DNA from: Bacteroides faecis MAJ27
GTDB taxonomy: Bacteria > Bacteroidota > Bacteroidia > Bacteroidales > Bacteroidaceae
Length of the DNA: 64,000 nucleotides
Assembly (NCBI RefSeq): GCF_900106755.1
Contig: NZ_FNNN01000001.1
Location: 467,974-531,973 of the forward strand
Direction: 5' to 3'
Notes under the pieces: model-generated
What the model saw: the letters and a program-made list of their open reading frames with translations, nothing else
What the model was told of the DNA's origin: nothing
Databases searched by the model: none
Translations under genes and position numbers: made by a program
In this document: in pieces, positions 17,307-27,940 of the stretch
Layout of the letters: each line of letters starts with the position of its first letter
How positions within the stretch are numbered: the stretch's first letter is position 1

Positions 17307-20300
17307 TTATTTATATTCCTGCCAGCTCTTAATCTGAATATCGCTCAGTTTCAGTTCACAGAATGCTTCAATGAAAGCACTTGCCAGACGAGCATTCGTA
17401 ATCAACGGAATATTATGATCGATAGCGCCACGACGGATACGGTAACCATTCGTCAACTCACGCTTGCTGTGGTTCTTCGGAATGTTAACGATCAAATCGA
17501 ACTTATGATCAGCGATCATCTTCATCACATTGTTTTCTGCTCCCGGTTTTTCATCCGGCCAGTAAACCGGAGTCGTTTCTACACCATGAGCATTCAGGAA
17601 TGCAGCGGTTCCGGCAGTAGCGTAAATCTGATATCCTTTGGCAAACAACATGCGGCTTGCATCCAGCAAGTCAACCTTAGACTTCATTGCACCCGAAGAG
17701 AACATCACTGCCTTTTCCGGAATCTTGAAGCCTGTAGCGATCATCGCATTCAGCAATGCTTCAGAGAAGTCATCACCGATACAACCGACTTCACCGGTAG
17801 AAGACATGTCCACACCCAAAACAGGGTCAGCCTTGTGAAGACGGGAGAAAGAGAACTGAGAGGCTTTTACACCAATCCAGTCGATGTCGAACGCAGTTTT
17901 GTCCGGTTGGCTATACGGAGCATCCAGCATGATGCGGGTAGCCGTTTCGATGAAGTTGCGTTTCAGCACCTTAGATACAAACGGGAAGCTACGAGAAGCA
18001 CGCAGGTTACATTCAATTACCTTCACTTCGTTGTTGCGGGCAAGGAACTGGATGTTGAACGGACCGGAGATATTCAGTTCTTTAGCAATCTGACGGCTGA
18101 TCTTCTTGATGCGGCGGGCAGTTGCAAAATAAATCTTCTGTGCCGGGAATACCAGAGTAGCGTCACCGGAGTGTACACCGGCAAACTCTACGTGTTCGGA
18201 AATAGCGTATTCAACCACTTCACCGTTCTGAGCTACAGCGTCAAACTCTATCTCCTTTGTATTTTCAAGGAACTGAGAAACAACTACCGGATACTCCTTA
18301 GATACTTCAGCAGCCATCTTCAAGAAGTTTTCCAGTTCTTCGTCATCGTAGCAAACGTTCATTGCAGCACCCGAGAGTACGTATGAAGGACGAACCAATA
18401 CCGGATAACCTACTTTTTCTACGAATCCTTTCACTTCTTCGAGGCTGGTAAGTTCCATCCATGCCGGTTGGTCGATACCGAGCTGATCGAGCATTGCAGA
18501 GAACTTGTTACGGTTTTCGGCACGGTCGATAGAAACCGGCGAAGTACCCAGTACAGGTACCGACTGGCGATACAGCTTCATAGCCAGGTTGTTCGGAATC
18601 TGTCCGCCTACGGATACGATCACACCACGCGGTTGTTCAAGGTCGATCACGTCAAGCACACGTTCGAAAGAAAGTTCGTCGAAGTACAGACGGTCGCACA
18701 TATCGTAGTCAGTAGAAACTGTTTCAGGGTTGTAGTTGATCATGATAGACTTGTACCCCAGCTTGCGGGCAGTCTGAACCGCATTCACCGAGCACCAGTC
18801 AAATTCAACCGAGCTACCGATGCGGTAAGCGCCCGATCCCAGTACTACTACTGATTTTTCATTCTTATAATAGTTTACGTCGTAACCTTCCACTGCATAA
18901 GTCATATACAGGTAGTTAGTCAGTTCCGGATGTTCGGAAGCGATAGTATTGATGCGTTTTACAGCCGGAAGAATACCTAAGGCTTTACGGTGAGCACGTA
19001 CCGCAAGGTTTTCTTTTTCCATGTTTCCGGTCGGATTCAGAACGAAGCGGGCAATCTGGAAGTCAGAGAAACCAAGAACCTTAGCTTCACGCATTACGTC
19101 AGCCGGGATATCTTCCACCTTGTTATAGGTAGACAATTTGGCTTTATAGTCTACAATGTTCTTCAGCTTGCCGAGGAACCAGGGATCGATCTTAGTCAGT
19201 TCGTGGATACGGTCGATGCTGTATCCTTCTTCCATAGCTTGTGCGATGGAGAAGATACGCAAGTCAGTCGGACGTGAAAGTTCTTTATCGAGGTCGTCGA
19301 AGTGTACATCGTCGTTACCTACAAACCCGTGCATACCCTGACCGATCATACGAAGACCTTTCTGAATGATTTCTTCGAAAGAGCGACCGATAGACATGAT
19401 TTCACCTACCGACTTCATGCTTGAACCGATTTCACGGGATACACCGGCAAACTTCGTCAAGTCCCAGCGAGGGATTTTACAGATATAGTAATCAAGTTGC
19501 GGAGCAAGATAAGCAGAGTTCGGAGTTCCCATCTCACCGATCTGGTCGAGTGAGTACCCCAATGCAATCTTAGCGGCCACGAATGCCAGCGGATAACCGG
19601 TAGCTTTGGATGCCAGTGCGGAAGAACGGCTCAGACGGGCATTTACTTCAATCACACGATAGTCGTCCGTATCAGAGTTGAACGCATACTGGATGTTACA
19701 TTCACCTACGATGCCGAGGTGACGGATGCACTTCGTAGACAGTTCCTGCAACAACTTCAGTTCTTTGTCATCCAATGAGCAAGTAGGAGCTACAACGATG
19801 GATTCACCGGTATGGATGCCCAGCGGGTCGAAGTTTTCCATGCTGGCCACTGTAAAGCAGTGGTCGTTGGCATCACGAATCACCTCAAACTCGATTTCTT
19901 TCCAACCTTTCAGAGATTCTTCTACCAGAATCTGCTTAGAGAAAGCGAAAGAACTTTCAGCCAGTTTCAGGAATTCTTCTTCGTTAGCACAGATACCGCT
20001 ACCAAGACCTCCCAAGGCATAGGCCGAACGCACCATCACCGGATAACCGATCTTACGGGCAGCAGCGATAGCATCTTCCATGCTTTCTACAGCCTGGCTC
20101 ACCGGAGTCTTCATCTGAATCTCATCCAGTTTCTTCACGAACAGGTCACGGTCTTCTGTGTACATGATAGCTTCTACCGATGTACCCAGTACTTTCACTC
20201 CATACTTATCAAGAACACCTTGTGTGTACAGTTCGGCACCGCAGTTCAATGCAGTCTGTCCGCCGAAAGCCAGCAGGATACCGTCCGGACGTTCTTTCTT

Positions 20301-20528
20301 GATAATCTCTTCTACGAAATAAGTAGTTACGGGAAGGAAATACACTTTATCGGCAATTCCTTCAGAAGTCTGAATGGTTGCGATGTTCGGGTTTACCAAT
20401 ACTGAGCTGATACCTTCTTCTTTCAAAGCTTTCAGTGCTTGTGAGCCTGAGTAGTCAAATTCTCCGGCTTGTCCGATTTTGAGTGCTCCAGAACCCAAAA
20501 CGAGAACTTTCTTGATTTCCTTTTCCAT
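17307..20528 (-). CDS. carB: Carbamoyl-phosphate synthase large subunit
   Basis: CarB makes carbamoyl phosphate from bicarbonate, ammonia and two ATP for pyrimidine and arginine synthesis. The 1073-residue protein has the duplicated architecture: carboxy-phosphate half (KVLVLGSGALKIGQAGEFDY), carbamoyl-phosphate half starting near residue 550 (SVVVLGSGAYRIGSSVEFDW), and a C-terminal MGS-like regulatory domain (about residues 935-1073). The small subunit gene carA is not adjacent. The 200-nt leader contains a 39-codon open reading frame and an intrinsic terminator, which suggests transcription attenuation. Confidence 0.97.
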   Translation of the reverse strand: MEKEIKKVLVLGSGALKIGQAGEFDYSGSQALKALKEEGISSVLVNPNIATIQTSEGIADKVYFLPVTTYFVEEIIKKERPDGILLAFGGQTALNCGAELYTQGVLDKYGVKVLGTSVEAIMYTEDRDLFVKKLDEIQMKTPVSQAVESMEDAIAAARKIGYPVMVRSAYALGGLGSGICANEEEFLKLAESSFAFSKQILVEESLKGWKEIEFEVIRDANDHCFTVASMENFDPLGIHTGESIVVAPTCSLDDKELKLLQELSTKCIRHLGIVGECNIQYAFNSDTDDYRVIEVNARLSRSSALASKATGYPLAFVAAKIALGYSLDQIGEMGTPNSAYLAPQLDYYICKIPRWDLTKFAGVSREIGSSMKSVGEIMSIGRSFEEIIQKGLRMIGQGMHGFVGNDDVHFDDLDKELSRPTDLRIFSIAQAMEEGYSIDRIHELTKIDPWFLGKLKNIVDYKAKLSTYNKVEDIPADVMREAKVLGFSDFQIARFVLNPTGNMEKENLAVRAHRKALGILPAVKRINTIASEHPELTNYLYMTYAVEGYDVNYYKNEKSVVVLGSGAYRIGSSVEFDWCSVNAVQTARKLGYKSIMINYNPETVSTDYDMCDRLYFDELSFERVLDVIDLEQPRGVIVSVGGQIPNNLAMKLYRQSVPVLGTSPVSIDRAENRNKFSAMLDQLGIDQPAWMELTSLEEVKGFVEKVGYPVLVRPSYVLSGAAMNVCYDDEELENFLKMAAEVSKEYPVVVSQFLENTKEIEFDAVAQNGEVVEYAISEHVEFAGVHSGDATLVFPAQKIYFATARRIKKISRQIAKELNISGPFNIQFLARNNEVKVIECNLRASRSFPFVSKVLKRNFIETATRIMLDAPYSQPDKTAFDIDWIGVKASQFSFSRLHKADPVLGVDMSSTGEVGCIGDDFSEALLNAMIATGFKIPEKAVMFSSGAMKSKVDLLDASRMLFAKGYQIYATAGTAAFLNAHGVETTPVYWPDEKPGAENNVMKMIADHKFDLIVNIPKNHSKRELTNGYRIRRGAIDHNIPLITNARLASAFIEAFCELKLSDIQIKSWQEYK

Positions 20529-20574
20529 TTCTTTTGTTGTTATAATAAGTTTTCTAAGTTTCGTCTATAAAAAA

Positions 20575-20607
20575 AATGCGTTACCCTCGTAAAAGGATTA
20601 ACGCATT
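20575..20607 (-). terminator. Attenuator hairpin in the carB leader
   Basis: Minus strand: arm AATGCGTTA (20607-20599) pairs with TAACGCATT (20583-20575), with extra TCC/GGG pairing in the loop, followed by eight T residues (20576-20569). It lies upstream of carB and downstream of its promoter. It overlaps the stop codon of the leader open reading frame, so a ribosome reaching the stop would block the left arm. Confidence 0.8.
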
Positions 20608-20717
20608 ACCAAAGAACTAAAATATCGTTTTTGGAGAAAAAAGAAGAAGCCTGTTGATTCCGGGTGAAAAACATCCGAATGTAGATAATACTTACTTCTA
20701 ATTTCTTGTTGATTCAT
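20598..20717 (-). CDS. Putative leader peptide of carB (39 residues)
   Basis: A short open reading frame starts at the ATG at 20717, about 14 nt after the predicted transcription start, and ends with TAA at 20600-20598 inside the left arm of the attenuator. The peptide starts MNQQEIRSKYYLHSDV and contains a Phe run (GFFFFLQKRYF) encoded by a T-rich tract near 20650-20633. The layout resembles E. coli pyrL, where RNA polymerase pauses in a U-rich tract when UTP is low and the trailing ribosome prevents terminator formation. The layout is seen; translation and UTP-sensing are inference. Confidence 0.55.
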   Translation of the reverse strand: MNQQEIRSKYYLHSDVFHPESTGFFFFLQKRYFSSLVMR

Positions 20718-20737
20718 TGTCGATTTCAAAATTTGTG

Positions 20738-20768
20738 CAAAGTAACGACATATTTCTAAAATTACAAA
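20738..20768 (-). promoter_or_regulatory. carB promoter
   Basis: Minus strand: -33 TTTG at 20765-20768, 19-bp spacer, -7 TTACTTTG at 20738-20745 (one mismatch to TAnnTTTG). The transcript would include the leader reading frame and the attenuator. Confidence 0.7.
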
Positions 20769-20842
20769 GAATTTGAAGAAGAATATTCTCTTTTTATACT
20801 AAAAGTCGAGAAAAGTAAGCATAAATAACGAAGAGGCTTCAT

Positions 20843-20877
20843 TTTGACGCATCTTTCATTTTTTATCCTTATCTTTG
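20843..20877 (+). promoter_or_regulatory. Predicted trpS promoter
   Basis: -33 TTTG at 20843-20846 and -7 TATCTTTG at 20870-20877; the 23-bp spacer is slightly long. Confidence 0.55.
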
Positions 20878-20908
20878 TCGCTAAATCTATTATAATAAGG
20901 CTATAACA

Positions 20909-22009
20909 ATGAAAAAAGAGAAAATCATATTGACGGGTGACCGTCCTACCGGAAGACTCCATATCGGACATTATGTAGGTTCGTTGAAACGCAGAGTGGA
21001 CTTGCAAGATGCAGGTGACTATAGTAAAATGTTTATCTTCATTGCCGATTCACAGGCGTTGACGGACAATATAGACAATCCTGAAAAGGTACGTCAGAAT
21101 GTGATTGAAGTTGCCCTCGACTATCTGGCATGCGGCATTGATCCGACCAAAGCCACTATCTTCATCCAATCGCAAATACCGGAATTGTGCGAACTTAGCT
21201 TCTATTATATGGACCTTGTAAGCGTATCCCGTTTGCAACGCAATCCGACTGTGAAGTCTGAAATTCAGATGCGTAACTTCGAAGCAAGCATCCCTGTAGG
21301 CTTTTTCACTTATCCTATCAGCCAGGCTGCGGACATTACTGCTTTCCGTGCCACTACTGTTCCGGTAGGTGAAGACCAGGAACCGATGCTGGAACAGGCG
21401 CGCGAAATCGTTCGTCGCTTCAACTATATTTATGGTGAAACGCTGGTAGAACCGGAAATCCTGTTGCCGGACAATGCTGCCTGCCTTCGTCTGCCGGGAA
21501 CTGACGGAAAGGCTAAAATGAGTAAATCACTCGGAAACTGCATCTATCTGTCCGAAGAACCGGAAGAAATCCAGAAGAAGATCATGAGTATGTACACCGA
21601 TCCGGGACACCTCCGCGTACAAGATCCGGGTAAGATAGAGGGTAATACCGTATTTACTTATCTGGACGCTTTCTGCCGTCCGGAACATTTCGAACGTTAC
21701 TTGCCGGATTATCCGAATCTGGAAGAACTGAAAGCTCACTATCAGCGTGGCGGACTGGGCGACGTAAAAGTAAAACGCTTCCTGAACGCTATTATGCAGG
21801 AAACATTGGAACCGATCCGCAACCGTCGCAAAGAATTCAGTAAAGATATTCCTGCTATTTACAAAATGTTGCAGGAAGGATGCGAAGTAGCCAGAGCTGC
21901 CGCTGCCGAAACATTGGCAGATGTAAAGAAAGCGATGAAGATCAACTACTTCGATGATAAAGAACTGATTGAAGAACAAGTGAAACGCTTTGCCTCTTCG
22001 CAGGAATAA
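20909..22009 (+). CDS. trpS: Tryptophan--tRNA ligase
   Basis: This class I synthetase has 366 residues. The HIGH motif appears as [11 protein letters not shown] (near residue 16) and KMSKS as [10 protein letters not shown] (near residue 205). The TrpRS-specific [19 protein letters not shown] segment lies between. There is an additional C-terminal helical stretch compared with the 334-residue E. coli enzyme. It is divergent from carB, has its own promoter and ends in a strong terminator. Confidence 0.97.
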   Translation: MKKEKIILTGDRPTGRLHIGHYVGSLKRRVDLQDAGDYSKMFIFIADSQALTDNIDNPEKVRQNVIEVALDYLACGIDPTKATIFIQSQIPELCELSFYYMDLVSVSRLQRNPTVKSEIQMRNFEASIPVGFFTYPISQAADITAFRATTVPVGEDQEPMLEQAREIVRRFNYIYGETLVEPEILLPDNAACLRLPGTDGKAKMSKSLGNCIYLSEEPEEIQKKIMSMYTDPGHLRVQDPGKIEGNTVFTYLDAFCRPEHFERYLPDYPNLEELKAHYQRGGLGDVKVKRFLNAIMQETLEPIRNRRKEFSKDIPAIYKMLQEGCEVARAAAAETLADVKKAMKINYFDDKELIEEQVKRFASSQE

Positions 22010-22050
22010 ACAGAATAAAAAATAGGGTGTACGACACATCCTTTATAAAT

Positions 22051-22096
22051 AAGAAAGCACCCACGCCACAGACAACTGTAACGCGGGTGCTTTCTT
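22051..22096. terminator. Bidirectional terminator between trpS and the DUF2339 gene
   Basis: A perfect 12-bp stem AAGAAAGCACCC / GGGTGCTTTCTT (22051-22062 with 22085-22096) lies between converging genes. Confidence 0.85.
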
Positions 22097-22136
22097 ATTT
22101 GTATTTATATAAAGAGAGTTTTATTGCATGACCGGC

Positions 22137-24440
22137 TCAATCCGTTTCATCTTCATCATTTTTGAAGAGCACTCCTTTCAGCTTCTGGTAAAGGAAAGAA
22201 AGTACCAGCAATATCAAGCCCAAAATGATAAATACTATGATCTTACCGATAGTAGGCATTGCCCATAAGTCCTTCAGAATCAGTTTCAGCAGAACGATTC
22301 CAAAAGTTGAAAGACTAATGATACGTAACACTTTCTGGTGCAGACGCATCCCCAATGCCATCTGGACAAATCCCGCAATGCTCAATGAAACGGAGAAACC
22401 GGCGTCGAAATCTTCGACTCCCGCCTGCCAGAGGAAAGAACGCACCATCGTCAGCCAAAGGAGAAGTGCCAACACATTCAAATAGACAGTGGAGTGAGTT
22501 TTCAGTCCTATAATAGTATAGTATTGACGGGCAACGTAGTATAGGTTAACTATAATAAATGCTGCCGCCAGCCATCGGAGTAAAACAGGAGACAGACTCA
22601 TGTGTGCCCATTGGTCTCCCCATATATTGATCGCATATATCAAAACATTAATTCCAAGACCTGCCAGATAAGGAATCGTACATTGCTCTATCGGGAAACG
22701 CTTCTTGAAAGCATAGCTGAGGATAAGGATGGCAGCGGAAGTGAATACCAGCATCATCCCGCTCCTTGTAGCTCCTGCCAGATGCAAGGAAAACTCTGCC
22801 ATGAATGTATAATAGAGTATAGCAGCAGATGTAAGAAGCATGACCGGATTCCAAGGAACATATCTCAGGCAGCGGGATTCAGAGAAAAGAGAGCGGTAAT
22901 GTCCCATCATCAAAGCAAATGCGCCCGCAGCCAAACCGACAAACAGGGAAGTCGCAAAAGAGCTGTTCAGGAAAACTGTATCGGAGGAAGAGGAAGATAG
23001 TATCACGGCAGATACATCCATCAGATATGAAATAAGTGTCAGCCCCATCAATACCAAGGTAGCACGTTCATATATCCAGATCTTCGATTTGACATAAAGC
23101 CATAACAGCAGTACCATTTCCGCTGCCCAGAATAAGGTTATATAGTTTCCGTCCAGTTGAATAGGTATGGTGATGGAAACAAATGTCAGTACAAGTCCCA
23201 ACATGGCATAAATAAGGAACTTATAATCTTTCTTACTCATTCGCAGCCAGATAACCAAAACTAAATTGATGATTGCAATGAACAAGCTCAGCAAACCTTC
23301 GGACTTAAATGCCAGTTCCATATTTCGCAGGAACAGGATTCCCAATAACAGATAAATGAAGTTATTGGTTATGATAACCAGTAATAATCCCCTGTTCTTC
23401 TTTATGGCTTCTATCCGGAGTATCGATAAGATCGGCAACAGGAATATAAAATAGAACAAGGTAGCAAATGCGAACAGATGTACGGAAATGATTGCCGTTC
23501 CGGTAGAATAGCCGGTCAGCAGGAATAGTCCCATCACTAGGTAGGTAAAGACAAAGGCTATCACCGGAAGTTCTCCCCATTTCTTATAGATAGAAAGTCC
23601 GAACATCCCAAGATTCAATATACTTATATAAGTGAACAGTACCATATAGTTACCATCGCCACTGCTGACGATAAAAGGTGCCAGGAATCCTCCGACCAAT
23701 GAAATGATGGCCAGTTCGCGCCTGTCGTACAGGACAGACAGAATCGACATGAACAGTGTTATAACTATCAGAATAATAAAGGCGACAGTCTGAGGGAAGA
23801 GATGATAAAAATGAAAGGCAATAGCTACCGTAAGATAAAAGACAGCGAAAGCTCCACCCGCAAGCAAGGAACTGAATGTACGGTACTTCTTTTGCAGACG
23901 TTCGGCAACAACCAGCAATGCAGAGCCGGTCAGGAAACCGAGTACAGTACGTAATGTCTCGTTAATCCAGTCTTTATCAATGGCATATTTCACAAAGAAG
24001 CCAACACCAATTACGAATACAAGAATACCAATCTTGCCAAACAGATTTTCACCGATAAACTTCTCATAGTTAACTTTCTTCTGTTTCCGTACAGACGGTG
24101 TGACGACAGGTATTTCAGAAGTTACATTATTCTCTGCCATCATACCCTGAGGAGCTTCAAGCTGTTCTTCTTTCCGCAACAGTTCTTTTTTCAGAACAGG
24201 GATTTCATTTGCCGCATGAGGCGGGATACATGTGTCTTCCACGGCTTCAGCCGATACATTTTCCTTCGATTGTACATGATCGGAAGCTATTCTCTCCTGA
24301 GCTTTGAGAAAAGCATCCATTCGTTTCTTTATTTCGTCCAGTTCTTTCTCTACCTTCCCAAACTTCTTATCAAACTTTTGTATCAAGACGAAGAACATCA
24401 GTGCAGCAAGTAATGCACATACGCCATAAAAATCACCCAT
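22137..24440 (-). CDS. DUF2339 polytopic membrane protein
   Basis: The 767-residue protein starts with one membrane segment, then a charged coiled-coil region (residues 20-50). A disordered linker to about residue 125 leads to the family hallmark NYEKFIGENLFGKIGILVFVIGVGFFVKYAIDKDWI. More than 20 hydrophobic helices follow, to a basic C-terminus. DUF2339 proteins are widespread in Bacteroidetes and Proteobacteria; the function is unknown. It is monocistronic. Confidence 0.88.
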   Translation of the reverse strand: MGDFYGVCALLAALMFFVLIQKFDKKFGKVEKELDEIKKRMDAFLKAQERIASDHVQSKENVSAEAVEDTCIPPHAANEIPVLKKELLRKEEQLEAPQGMMAENNVTSEIPVVTPSVRKQKKVNYEKFIGENLFGKIGILVFVIGVGFFVKYAIDKDWINETLRTVLGFLTGSALLVVAERLQKKYRTFSSLLAGGAFAVFYLTVAIAFHFYHLFPQTVAFIILIVITLFMSILSVLYDRRELAIISLVGGFLAPFIVSSGDGNYMVLFTYISILNLGMFGLSIYKKWGELPVIAFVFTYLVMGLFLLTGYSTGTAIISVHLFAFATLFYFIFLLPILSILRIEAIKKNRGLLLVIITNNFIYLLLGILFLRNMELAFKSEGLLSLFIAIINLVLVIWLRMSKKDYKFLIYAMLGLVLTFVSITIPIQLDGNYITLFWAAEMVLLLWLYVKSKIWIYERATLVLMGLTLISYLMDVSAVILSSSSSDTVFLNSSFATSLFVGLAAGAFALMMGHYRSLFSESRCLRYVPWNPVMLLTSAAILYYTFMAEFSLHLAGATRSGMMLVFTSAAILILSYAFKKRFPIEQCTIPYLAGLGINVLIYAINIWGDQWAHMSLSPVLLRWLAAAFIIVNLYYVARQYYTIIGLKTHSTVYLNVLALLLWLTMVRSFLWQAGVEDFDAGFSVSLSIAGFVQMALGMRLHQKVLRIISLSTFGIVLLKLILKDLWAMPTIGKIIVFIILGLILLVLSFLYQKLKGVLFKNDEDETD

Positions 24441-24600
24441 AATGTCTTAGATTTGAGTTATGTATTACAAATATACAAAACTTTATTACATAGAATGGAT
24501 GTTTGTCTGAGAATGATGCTGTAAAAGAGTTAATTTATAAAATCGGCTGATTCATATAATATATTAGAACGATAAAGAAGAAGTTTTATGTATTCAAAAA

Positions 24601-24657
24601 AGTCTCCTTATTTTCCCGCCTTATCCATAAAATAAGGAAGCAAGAAAATAAGGAGAC
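24601..24657 (-). terminator. Terminator of the OmpA-family gene
   Basis: A 15-bp perfect outer stem (AGTCTCCTTATTTTC / GAAAATAAGGAGACT) encloses an inner CCTTAT/ATAAGG stem. A T-run follows on the minus strand. Confidence 0.85.
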
Positions 24658-24715
24658 TATGTTTTATTAAACTAATCCAGCCTATACAAAATATATACCG
24701 AGCTAGATGAGCGTA

Positions 24716-25900
24716 TTACTGAGTTGATTCTACCAATACAACACGGTTCAAAATCGGTTGACCGAACTTATCGACACCACCACCTGCTGCAACGGTTAAT
24801 CTGTCTGCAGAGATGCCGTACTTCTTAACCAACAAGTCTTTAACAGCCTGTGCACGTTCCATACTCAACTTCTGGTTGATAGACGGAGTACCGGTTGCAG
24901 AGTCTGCATATCCGTTGATTGTATATGTCATGTTCGGGAATTCTTTCATCTTGCTGGCAAGATAAGATAAGTTCATTTCTTCTTGTGGAGACAACTTGTC
25001 TGAACCAATCTTGAAGAATACTGTACGCGGTGCGATGTTAGCATCTGTTACAACAACTTCTTCAGCTTCTTCCACTACAGGTTGCTGTGCATTAGCCAAC
25101 TGTTGCTGCAACTGCATATTAGCGGCTGCCATAGCATTCATCTGATCACGCATCTGTCTCAATTCCAGTTCAGAGATAATCTGTGGAACAGGGCGTTGGA
25201 ATCCACGGGTCGGGAAGTAATAAGTTACACCGAGAGTAGCACCTAAAATACCGTCATAATCGGGTTTACCACCATGTTCACCGTCAAACTTACCTTCCAG
25301 ACCAGTTGCACTCAATTCAAGATTCAAATCAACAGCATTTGACAAACGGAAACGATTGATAATACCTGCATTGAAAGTAGCAGCATTGGTATGAGGTTTG
25401 GAATATGAATGAGCCCAGCCGGCACCGATATACGGGATAATTTCATATACGCGATCCGGGTTGTATCCACCGAAAAGCGCATTCAGGTTGATCATCAAAT
25501 CACCATGCAAGTTCATATAGTCCCATCTCTGCTTGTAAGAGCCATCTTCTCTCGGACCACCGACTACATAATTTGCAGATTCGTTAGTAGTGAATCCTTT
25601 AGATTGTAGTCCACTGTATTGCATACGCACTCCAAAACCGGGTGTTACCCATTTACCAACTGATACATTCAATGTGGGGGCAATACGGTCTCTGAATTTT
25701 CCGATATGGTCATTATTACCAAATAATACCTGTGCACCACCTCCTACTGAGAAGAACCAGTTACTCCAGAATGGGTTAGTTATTACCTGATATTTATCTT
25801 GTACCTGAACAACCTCGTATTCAGTTACAGTCACGGTTTGCTGCGCAGAAGCGGCAGACGCAACGCCGGCAAAAGCCAGCAACATTAGAATCTTTTTCAT
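24716..25900 (-). CDS. OmpA-family outer-membrane protein
   Basis: This 394-residue protein has a signal peptide (ending ASAASAQ). An N-terminal eight-strand-type beta-barrel (about residues 45-245; NWFFSVGGGAQVLFG) is followed by a Gln/Ala-rich coiled linker. A C-terminal OmpA peptidoglycan-binding domain covers about residues 285-394 (YTINGYADSATGTPSINQKL, SMERAQAVKDLLVKKYGI). It anchors the outer membrane to the cell wall and is often abundant in Bacteroides. It stands alone with a strong terminator. Confidence 0.92.
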   Translation of the reverse strand: MKKILMLLAFAGVASAASAQQTVTVTEYEVVQVQDKYQVITNPFWSNWFFSVGGGAQVLFGNNDHIGKFRDRIAPTLNVSVGKWVTPGFGVRMQYSGLQSKGFTTNESANYVVGGPREDGSYKQRWDYMNLHGDLMINLNALFGGYNPDRVYEIIPYIGAGWAHSYSKPHTNAATFNAGIINRFRLSNAVDLNLELSATGLEGKFDGEHGGKPDYDGILGATLGVTYYFPTRGFQRPVPQIISELELRQMRDQMNAMAAANMQLQQQLANAQQPVVEEAEEVVVTDANIAPRTVFFKIGSDKLSPQEEMNLSYLASKMKEFPNMTYTINGYADSATGTPSINQKLSMERAQAVKDLLVKKYGISADRLTVAAGGGVDKFGQPILNRVVLVESTQ

Positions 25901-26002
25901 ATACCTAATAGTTAAGTGGTTATTATAATCTTTTCTTTGTTGAACTATTTAAATAACACGAACTGAACTAAAAGGTTTTATAAAATGATGATTTTATTTG
26001 TT

Positions 26003-27925
26003 TTATTTGAATAATTTTTCGATGTCCTCTTCCTTTATTGTAGTCAAGACTGTTTTGCCATCCGGAGTGTAATTAGGTGAAGGACAGGCAAAAAGACTGT
26101 CTACAAGACTTACCATTTCCTCATTACTCAACACCTGACCATATACAATCGCTGCAGCACGCGCCAATGTTAAAGCTAAGATATGCTGGATCTCCTCCTT
26201 TACATCATTTCCTTTTTCCATAGCTGTATGTAGCATATTCCGTACCAACTCAACCGGATTCAGTCCTTCTATCCCCGAAGGAATACCGTTGATAGCATAG
26301 CTACCGCCACCCAAATCACTCAAATCAAAACCAACTGCCGATAAATCATCCATGATTCCTTGCAAGACAGCAGCTTCTGAAGCAGGCAACTGCAATATTT
26401 CGGGAAAAAGCACTCCCTGTGAAACGCCTTGCTTTTGTTTTATCTGCACCATATAGCGATCAAAAAGTACGCGGATATGCGCACGATGCTGGTCAATCAG
26501 CATCAATCCGGATTTCACTGAAGTCAGAATAAAGCGGCCTTTAAACTGCAGATGCAGATTTCCCTTTTCAATCACAGGCTCATTAGCATATAATGTAGAT
26601 GAAGCGGATGAAAAAGTGGATGAAGCGGCAGATACAGCCGAAATAGTTTTCTCTTCAGCAACCACCGATTCTTCTTCGAAAGGAGAATTCTCCCAGTCCA
26701 TTTCCGGCTCTTGCTGAGGTTCATTTATCTTACTTGCCTTAGTCAATCCACCATACAATCCTTCCCATTCCACTTTCGGACGAGTATATGACCCACCGCC
26801 ACTTCCTCCGGAGGATACTTTGAACGGATTAAAATCTGAGTTATAGTTAACTTTCGGAGGTGCAGGAGGAAGATTCTGCTCAAATGCAGGAATCTCCGGC
26901 ATGTCTTCCGTGTCGAAATCAATGGAAGGAATGGCACTGAACTTACCCAATGACTCTTTTACTGATGCCGAAAGTATTTGCCAAATGGCCTGTTCATTCT
27001 CAAACTTGATTTCCGTCTTTGTAGGATGGATATTCACATCAATATTAGCCGGGTCTACTTCAAAGTAAATAAAATAGGAAACTTGCTCGCCAACAGGGAT
27101 CAACTGTTCATAAGCTTCCATCACTGCCCTATGAAAATAAGGATGGCGCATATAGCGTCCGTTGACAAAGAAGTATTGATGTGCACCTTTCTTACGGGCC
27201 GTTTCCGGCTTTGCTATGTAGCCCGAGATTTTCACCATCGTAGTATTCACCTCGATATTCAACAACTGTTGATTCAGTTTCTTGCCAAAGATAGCAAGAA
27301 TACGTTGCCGCAAAGGAGATACAGGCAGATTGAACAATTCGGAATCATTGCTGTAAAGTGAAAAGGATACCTCAGGATGAACCAGAGCAATGCGTTCAAA
27401 TTCAGCCAGAATATTACTTAGTTCTGTTGAATTAGCTTTTAGGAACTTACGACGGGCAGGCACATTAAAGAATAAATTCTTCACAGAAAAGTTACTTCCC
27501 TTTGAGCAGGAAACAGCTTCCTGGCTTTCTACTTTAGAACCTGCAATCACCAATCTGGTTCCCAATTCTTCGGATTCCAGCCGTGTTTTCAATTCAACCT
27601 GCGCCACAGCTGCGATGGAAGCCAGTGCTTCCCCACGAAATCCCATCGTACGCAGAGCAAACAAATCCGATGCCTCGCGAATTTTAGAAGTCGCATGACG
27701 TTCGAAAGCAAGTCGTGCATCCGTTTCGGACATTCCTTTTCCATCGTCTATAATCTGGATGCAGGTCTTACCAGCATCCGTGACGAGTACATGTATATTT
27801 TGAGCATCTGCATCGATTGCATTTTCCACTAGCTCTTTAATAACAGATGCCGGACGTTGTATCACTTCACCGGCAGCAATCTGATTAGCTACCGAATCAG
27901 GCAACAAATGAATAATATCGCTCAT
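26003..27925 (-). CDS. mutL: DNA mismatch repair protein MutL
   Basis: This 640-residue protein has an N-terminal GHKL ATPase with [38 protein letters not shown] and the [13 protein letters not shown] motif. A transducer domain, a low-complexity Ser/Glu-rich linker (about residues 380-450) and a dimerisation domain follow. In the C-terminal domain the site matching the DQHA(X)2E(X)4E nuclease motif reads [14 protein letters not shown], so the acidic residues are not all kept; endonuclease activity is uncertain. It is the last gene of the envelope-biogenesis run that starts after guaB. Confidence 0.96.
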   Translation of the reverse strand: MSDIIHLLPDSVANQIAAGEVIQRPASVIKELVENAIDADAQNIHVLVTDAGKTCIQIIDDGKGMSETDARLAFERHATSKIREASDLFALRTMGFRGEALASIAAVAQVELKTRLESEELGTRLVIAGSKVESQEAVSCSKGSNFSVKNLFFNVPARRKFLKANSTELSNILAEFERIALVHPEVSFSLYSNDSELFNLPVSPLRQRILAIFGKKLNQQLLNIEVNTTMVKISGYIAKPETARKKGAHQYFFVNGRYMRHPYFHRAVMEAYEQLIPVGEQVSYFIYFEVDPANIDVNIHPTKTEIKFENEQAIWQILSASVKESLGKFSAIPSIDFDTEDMPEIPAFEQNLPPAPPKVNYNSDFNPFKVSSGGSGGGSYTRPKVEWEGLYGGLTKASKINEPQQEPEMDWENSPFEEESVVAEEKTISAVSAASSTFSSASSTLYANEPVIEKGNLHLQFKGRFILTSVKSGLMLIDQHRAHIRVLFDRYMVQIKQKQGVSQGVLFPEILQLPASEAAVLQGIMDDLSAVGFDLSDLGGGSYAINGIPSGIEGLNPVELVRNMLHTAMEKGNDVKEEIQHILALTLARAAAIVYGQVLSNEEMVSLVDSLFACPSPNYTPDGKTVLTTIKEEDIEKLFK

Positions 27926-27940
27926 AGTTTACTTAAGTAG

